Below, piece after piece: positions 15,003-17,481 of a stretch of DNA of 17,481 nt (positions within the stretch are counted from its first letter, which is position 1; the number at the start of each line of letters is the position of its first letter). Both the position numbers and the translations under genes were made by a program. Under the pieces are notes generated by a model. It was not told the origin of the DNA. It made no database searches and saw only the letters and a list, made by a program, of their open reading frames with translations. This DNA is from an uncultured Treponema sp. (GTDB lineage Bacteria; Spirochaetota; Spirochaetia; Treponematales; Treponemataceae), in NCBI GenBank assembly GCA_937885175.1, contig CAKZZO010000114.1, forward strand, positions 1 to 17,481, in the 5' to 3' direction.

Positions 15003-15500
15003 ATCGGTGAAGTCTGTCAGTTTGCTGCTGCAGGAAAAGAGATGGGCAAGAAGTCTCTGGCAGAAATCGCTATGAGCTACGGCTACGTCTATGTAGCACA
15101 GATTGCTCTTGGTGCTAACCCTGCACAGGCACTCAAGGCTATTCAGGAAGCAGAAGCATACAACGGCCCGTCACTGATTATCGGTTACGCTCCCTGTGAA
15201 TTGCATGGTGTTAAGGGTGGTATGAACCACTGTCAGGACGAAATGAAGGCTGCTGTAAAGGCTGGCTACTGGAACCTCTTTAGCTTCAACCCGCAGCTCA
15301 AGGCAGAAGGCAAGAATCCGTTTACGCTGACTTCAAAGGCTGGCGACGGAACATATCAGGCCTTTCTCAACAACGAGACACGCTACTCTGCTCTGACCCG
15401 CAAGTTCCCCGATCGCGCAAAAGTCTTGTTCGACCGCAACGAACAGGCAGCAAAAGCCCGTTTTGAGCACCTGCAGAAACTGGTAGAGTTGTATAAGTAA
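15003..15500 (+). pseudogene. nifJ: nifJ 3' end, copy 3 (165 intact codons plus stop)
   Basis: This matches nifJ 3979-4476 base for base in length, 498 bases with no indel, from IGEVCQF to the terminal LVELYK and TAA. By hand count about 44 bases differ, but only one amino acid does (Ala1113 to Gln). Almost every change is at a third position. The frame is open back to 14970, but those extra residues come from the antisense of the neighbouring gene and no ribosome binding site is present. The fragment carries only the C-terminal end of the thiamine-diphosphate domain and cannot be an enzyme. It is followed by a terminator, then the riboswitch and symporter, and is probably the original nifJ end of this locus. 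Confidence 0.9.
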
Positions 15501-15519
15501 GTAATTGTCACACGGATTC

Positions 15520-15539
15520 GATTTTGCTAACGCAAAATC
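15520..15539 (+). repeat. Eight-pair hairpin after nifJ tail 3
   Basis: GATTTTGC and GCAAAATC are separated by TAAC. CACAC and GATGTG around it can extend the structure loosely. It occupies the same place, between tail stop and terminator, as the TTTTGC/GCAAAA hairpin after tail 2. Confidence 0.5.
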
Positions 15540-15553
15540 ATAGATGATGTGAA

Positions 15554-15595
15554 CGCCCCTTGCGAGGAAGTTTTTCCTTGCAAGGGGCGATTTTG
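15554..15595 (+). terminator. Terminator after nifJ tail 3
   Basis: CGCCCCTTGC (15554-15563) pairs perfectly with GCAAGGGGCG (15580-15589). An inner AGGAA/TTCCT stem follows, and ATTTTG ends it. The T-run is short but the stem is very stable. It is probably the ancestral nifJ terminator. Confidence 0.85.
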
Positions 15596-15603
15596 TTTCC
15601 TAC

Positions 15604-15632
15604 TTGAAAGAAGTGTGCATATCTGCTAGTCT
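15604..15632 (+). promoter_or_regulatory. Candidate promoter of the symporter
   Basis: TTGAAA (15604-15609) and TAGTCT (15627-15632) are 17 bases apart, with TG at 15624-15625 giving an extended -10. It lies about 40 bases before the riboswitch, the expected position. Confidence 0.4.
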
Positions 15633-15670
15633 TTTAGCGTCAGGTTTTTGATTGTGGTCAAAAGGCTGAT

Positions 15671-15767
15671 TCTCTGGAGAGACTTCACCATCCCAGGTGG
15701 AGCACCGAAGGTTTACGAGAAAACTGCGTTTTTCTTAATATCTCAGGTAAAACGGACAGGGCATCTC
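15671..15767 (+). promoter_or_regulatory. Glycine riboswitch aptamer
   Basis: The conserved core of the gcvT/glycine aptamer is visible in order: GGAGAG (15676-15681), AGCACCGAAGG (15701-15711), a variable stem with a T-rich loop, then TCTCAGG (15741-15747) and GGACAGG (15754-15760). Only one full aptamer is present; the downstream CTCTGGAGAG at 15783-15792 copies 15672-15681 and may be a remnant of a second one or part of the switch. The downstream gene is a sodium:alanine/glycine symporter, so the ligand and target agree. Confidence 0.88.
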
Positions 15768-15788
15768 ATAATGTTCTAACCACTCTGG

Positions 15789-15837
15789 AGAGTTGAACGG
15801 GTCTGCACGGGCGGACTTGGGCAACTCTATTTTTATT
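15789..15837 (+). terminator. Expression-platform terminator of the glycine riboswitch
   Basis: AGAGTTG (15789-15795) and CAACTCT (15822-15828) pair perfectly and are followed by a T-rich run (15829-15837). The first arm overlaps the second CTCTGGAGAG, so alternative pairing upstream could open it. Whether glycine turns the gene on or off cannot be read directly; for uptake genes, turning off would make sense. Confidence 0.6.
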
Positions 15838-15851
15838 TAAAGGACAGAACC

Positions 15852-17285
15852 ATGTTTGATTCTATTCTTAACTCCATTGACGATGTTGTTTGGGGCATCC
15901 CTACCATCGTCCTCATTCTGGCAACAGGCTTAATCCTGACCATTCGGGCACGCGGCTTACAATTTACTAAACTCGGTCGCGCTTTTAAGTCAATTTTTAA
16001 GGAAAATGAAGGTCACGGTGAACTTTCTGGATTTTCCGCTCTGTGTACGGCACTTTCTGCGACAATCGGTACTGGTAATATTGTTGGCGTGGCTACTGCT
16101 ATTGCCGCTGGCGGTCCTGGTGCCCTTTTCTGGATGTGGATTGCCGCTATCCTGGGTACGGCGACAAAGTTTGCGGAGTGTATGCTGGCCATTAAATATC
16201 GTGAGGTAAAAGAAGACGGTCACGTTTTGGGCGGTCCCTTCTACACAATAGAAAAAGGCATGGGCAACAAGTGGAAGTGGCTTGCCGTTCTTTTTGCTGT
16301 CTTTGGTGTACTGGCTGGCTTGCTGGGTATCGGTACAATGACTCAGATTAACGGTATCACTTCTGCCGTCAATATGGCCTTTGACCCCCACAGCGAAAAC
16401 ATTGCCTTTACCATTGGCGAAACTTCTTACACCTGGGCTACGGTTATCGGCGGCATTGTCGTGACGGTTTGTGCGGCCCTGGTTATCCTTGGCGGTCTGA
16501 AGCGTATTTCAAAAGTTGCGGAAAAAATTGTTCCGGCAATGGCAATTATTTACATATTTCTGGGACTTTCCGTCATCATCATGAACGCAACCCGCATTCC
16601 GGCAGCCTTTGCCCTTATCTTCAAGTCTGCATTTGGCTTTAAGGCTTTGGCAGGTGGTGCAATCGGCTGGACATTCAAACAGATTACCGATTCAATGCAA
16701 AAGGGTATTGCCCGCGGTATCTTCTCTAATGAGGCAGGTCTGGGTTCTGCTCCTATTGCTGCGGCTCCAGTACAGACTAATGAACCGGTGGAACAGGGCT
16801 TGGTCAACATGACGGGTACGGTTATCGACACATTGATTGTCTGTACTATGACAGGTCTGGCAATCGTTCTGGCACTTGCAAATCCCGACTTCTTTGCACG
16901 GTATCAGGAACATGGCTGGAAGGGTGTTGAACTAACGGCAAATGCTCTTTCATTCAATCTGGGTGGTGACGGCGTTTCAGTTCAGTTCCTGCTCATGCTT
17001 TGTCTGGCATTCTTCGCATTCACGACCATTCTGGGATGGGACTACTACTCAGAAAAATGTCTTGAATATATCACCAACGGCAGAATGAAACTTGTTTTTG
17101 TCTACCGCTTGATTTATATTGCCGCAATTGCAATCGGCCCCTACTTTACGGTGAATGCAGTCTTTACGATTGCCGACATCACTAACGGTCTCATGGCAAT
17201 TCCTAACTGTATTTCGCTGATTGTATTAAGTGGAATTGTAGCAAAGGAAACCAAAACATACTTCAATAAGTATCCGACACTGTAA
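15852..17285 (+). CDS. Sodium:alanine/glycine symporter, AGCS family
   Basis: This 477-residue integral membrane protein is of normal length for the alanine or glycine:cation symporter family (AlsT/DagA type). Family motifs include ALSATIGTGNIVGVATAI near residue 70, GGPGALFWMW after it, GGPFYTIEKGMG, and GIARGIFSNEAGLGSAPIAA in the middle. About 10-11 hydrophobic spans are visible. It should import alanine or glycine with sodium across the inner membrane. The single upstream glycine riboswitch argues that glycine is the relevant substrate here. ATG 15852 follows AAGGAC (15839-15844) with normal spacing. It is monocistronic: the leader is preceded by a terminator and the gene is followed by hairpins. 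Base composition matches nifJ and not the accessory blocks. Confidence 0.95.
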   Translation: MFDSILNSIDDVVWGIPTIVLILATGLILTIRARGLQFTKLGRAFKSIFKENEGHGELSGFSALCTALSATIGTGNIVGVATAIAAGGPGALFWMWIAAILGTATKFAECMLAIKYREVKEDGHVLGGPFYTIEKGMGNKWKWLAVLFAVFGVLAGLLGIGTMTQINGITSAVNMAFDPHSENIAFTIGETSYTWATVIGGIVVTVCAALVILGGLKRISKVAEKIVPAMAIIYIFLGLSVIIMNATRIPAAFALIFKSAFGFKALAGGAIGWTFKQITDSMQKGIARGIFSNEAGLGSAPIAAAPVQTNEPVEQGLVNMTGTVIDTLIVCTMTGLAIVLALANPDFFARYQEHGWKGVELTANALSFNLGGDGVSVQFLLMLCLAFFAFTTILGWDYYSEKCLEYITNGRMKLVFVYRLIYIAAIAIGPYFTVNAVFTIADITNGLMAIPNCISLIVLSGIVAKETKTYFNKYPTL

Positions 17286-17293
17286 AAACATGA

Positions 17294-17376
17294 GGGGGAG
17301 AGCCCTCCCCCTGGTCGGCACCGCTTTCTTATTAAAGCGTTGCCTCCACACCCCCACCAGCGGGGTGTTTTTTTTT
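17294..17376 (+). terminator. Symporter terminator region
   Basis: GGGGGAG (17294-17300) pairs with CTCCCCC (17305-17311). Then CGCTTT and AAAGCG form a small stem near 17321-17338. The true terminator is ACACCCC (17348-17354) with GGGGTGT (17362-17368) and a nine-base T-run to 17376. Confidence 0.9.
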
Positions 17377-17379
17377 GCT

Positions 17380-17481
17380 TTACAACCCCGCAACGCCCCT
17401 GTATTTTTTCCCAGACTGCCTAAACGGCAGGGCCTCCGCATTATACATATCGTACTTGAACATCGGCTGGACAAATGAAAA
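17380..17481 (-). CDS. C-terminal end of a convergent gene running off the right edge
   Basis: From the window edge the minus strand is open for 33 codons to a TAA at 17382-17380. It reads FSFVQPMFKYDMYN, then AEALPFRQSGKKYRGVAGL. Balanced composition and the stop just past the symporter terminator support a real C-terminus convergent with the symporter. The family is not recognised. Confidence 0.5.
   Translation of the reverse strand, partial: FSFVQPMFKYDMYNAEALPFRQSGKKYRGVAGL

Noticed and set aside
14970..15500. nifJ tail 3 as an independent 176-residue gene
   Set aside because: No ribosome binding site, its first residues are antisense of the cut gene, and it lacks the cofactor motifs.
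17226..17474. Minus-strand frame of 82 codons at the right edge
   Set aside because: It runs through the symporter terminator and 3' end. A different minus frame (17380-17481) is the more protein-like one.
1..17481. CRISPR arrays, tRNA or rRNA genes, and insertion sequences with terminal inverted repeats
   Set aside because: None could be found by reading either strand; the short hairpins are not regularly spaced.

Overview
The window looks like a chromosomal segment of a host-associated treponeme or related anaerobic spirochaete. This is an inference from gene content: a single-chain pyruvate:ferredoxin oxidoreductase, tandem formylglycine-generating-enzyme (SUMF1) fold proteins, a PD-(D/E)XK family transposase, a PBECR4-like gene and a MazEF pair. 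The two long housekeeping genes (nifJ and an AGCS symporter) are clearly richer in G+C than the AT-rich stretch between them. No tRNA, rRNA, CRISPR array, integrase or reverse transcriptase was seen.

Layout. The left edge may hold the last codons of a gene entering the window (2-106). A mazEF toxin-antitoxin operon with a palindromic operator follows (96-774). Then comes nifJ (934-4476) with its terminator. From 4477 to 15500 lie two accessory blocks, and each ends in an extra copy of the nifJ 3' end. Block 1 (4477-9790) holds an XRE regulator on the minus strand, a divergent operon of two SUMF1-fold proteins and an unknown protein, a PBECR4-like gene broken by an in-frame TAG, and a degraded nifJ tail riddled with small insertions. 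Block 2 (9791-15500) starts the same way: terminator, minus-strand XRE regulator, divergent plus-strand operon (small protein, zinc-ribbon membrane protein, repeat lipoprotein). It continues with a PD-(D/E)XK transposase, a dead DUF2442-like gene, a gene cut off at its 5' end, and a second nifJ tail of 498 bp. After this tail come a terminator, a glycine riboswitch and a sodium:alanine/glycine symporter (15852-17285). The C-terminal end of a convergent gene runs off the right edge (17380-17481).

Main interpretation. The distal nifJ tail differs from the functional one at about 44 of 498 positions by hand count, yet only one amino acid changes. It therefore diverged under protein-level selection and is not a simple local duplicate that decayed. 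The best model is that the nifJ 3' end is a recombination or insertion target: incoming DNA brought its own nifJ 3' end, rebuilt a working gene and pushed older ends downstream, much as some prophages do in icd. The ancestral order was probably nifJ, terminator, glycine riboswitch, symporter. No integrase is present, so the mechanism (homologous recombination or a lost or trans-acting recombinase) is open.

Short perfect hairpins with three- to six-base purine-rich loops, a GC-rich repeat seen before both tail regions, and similarly built terminators recur across the blocks. They may mark how the blocks were assembled.
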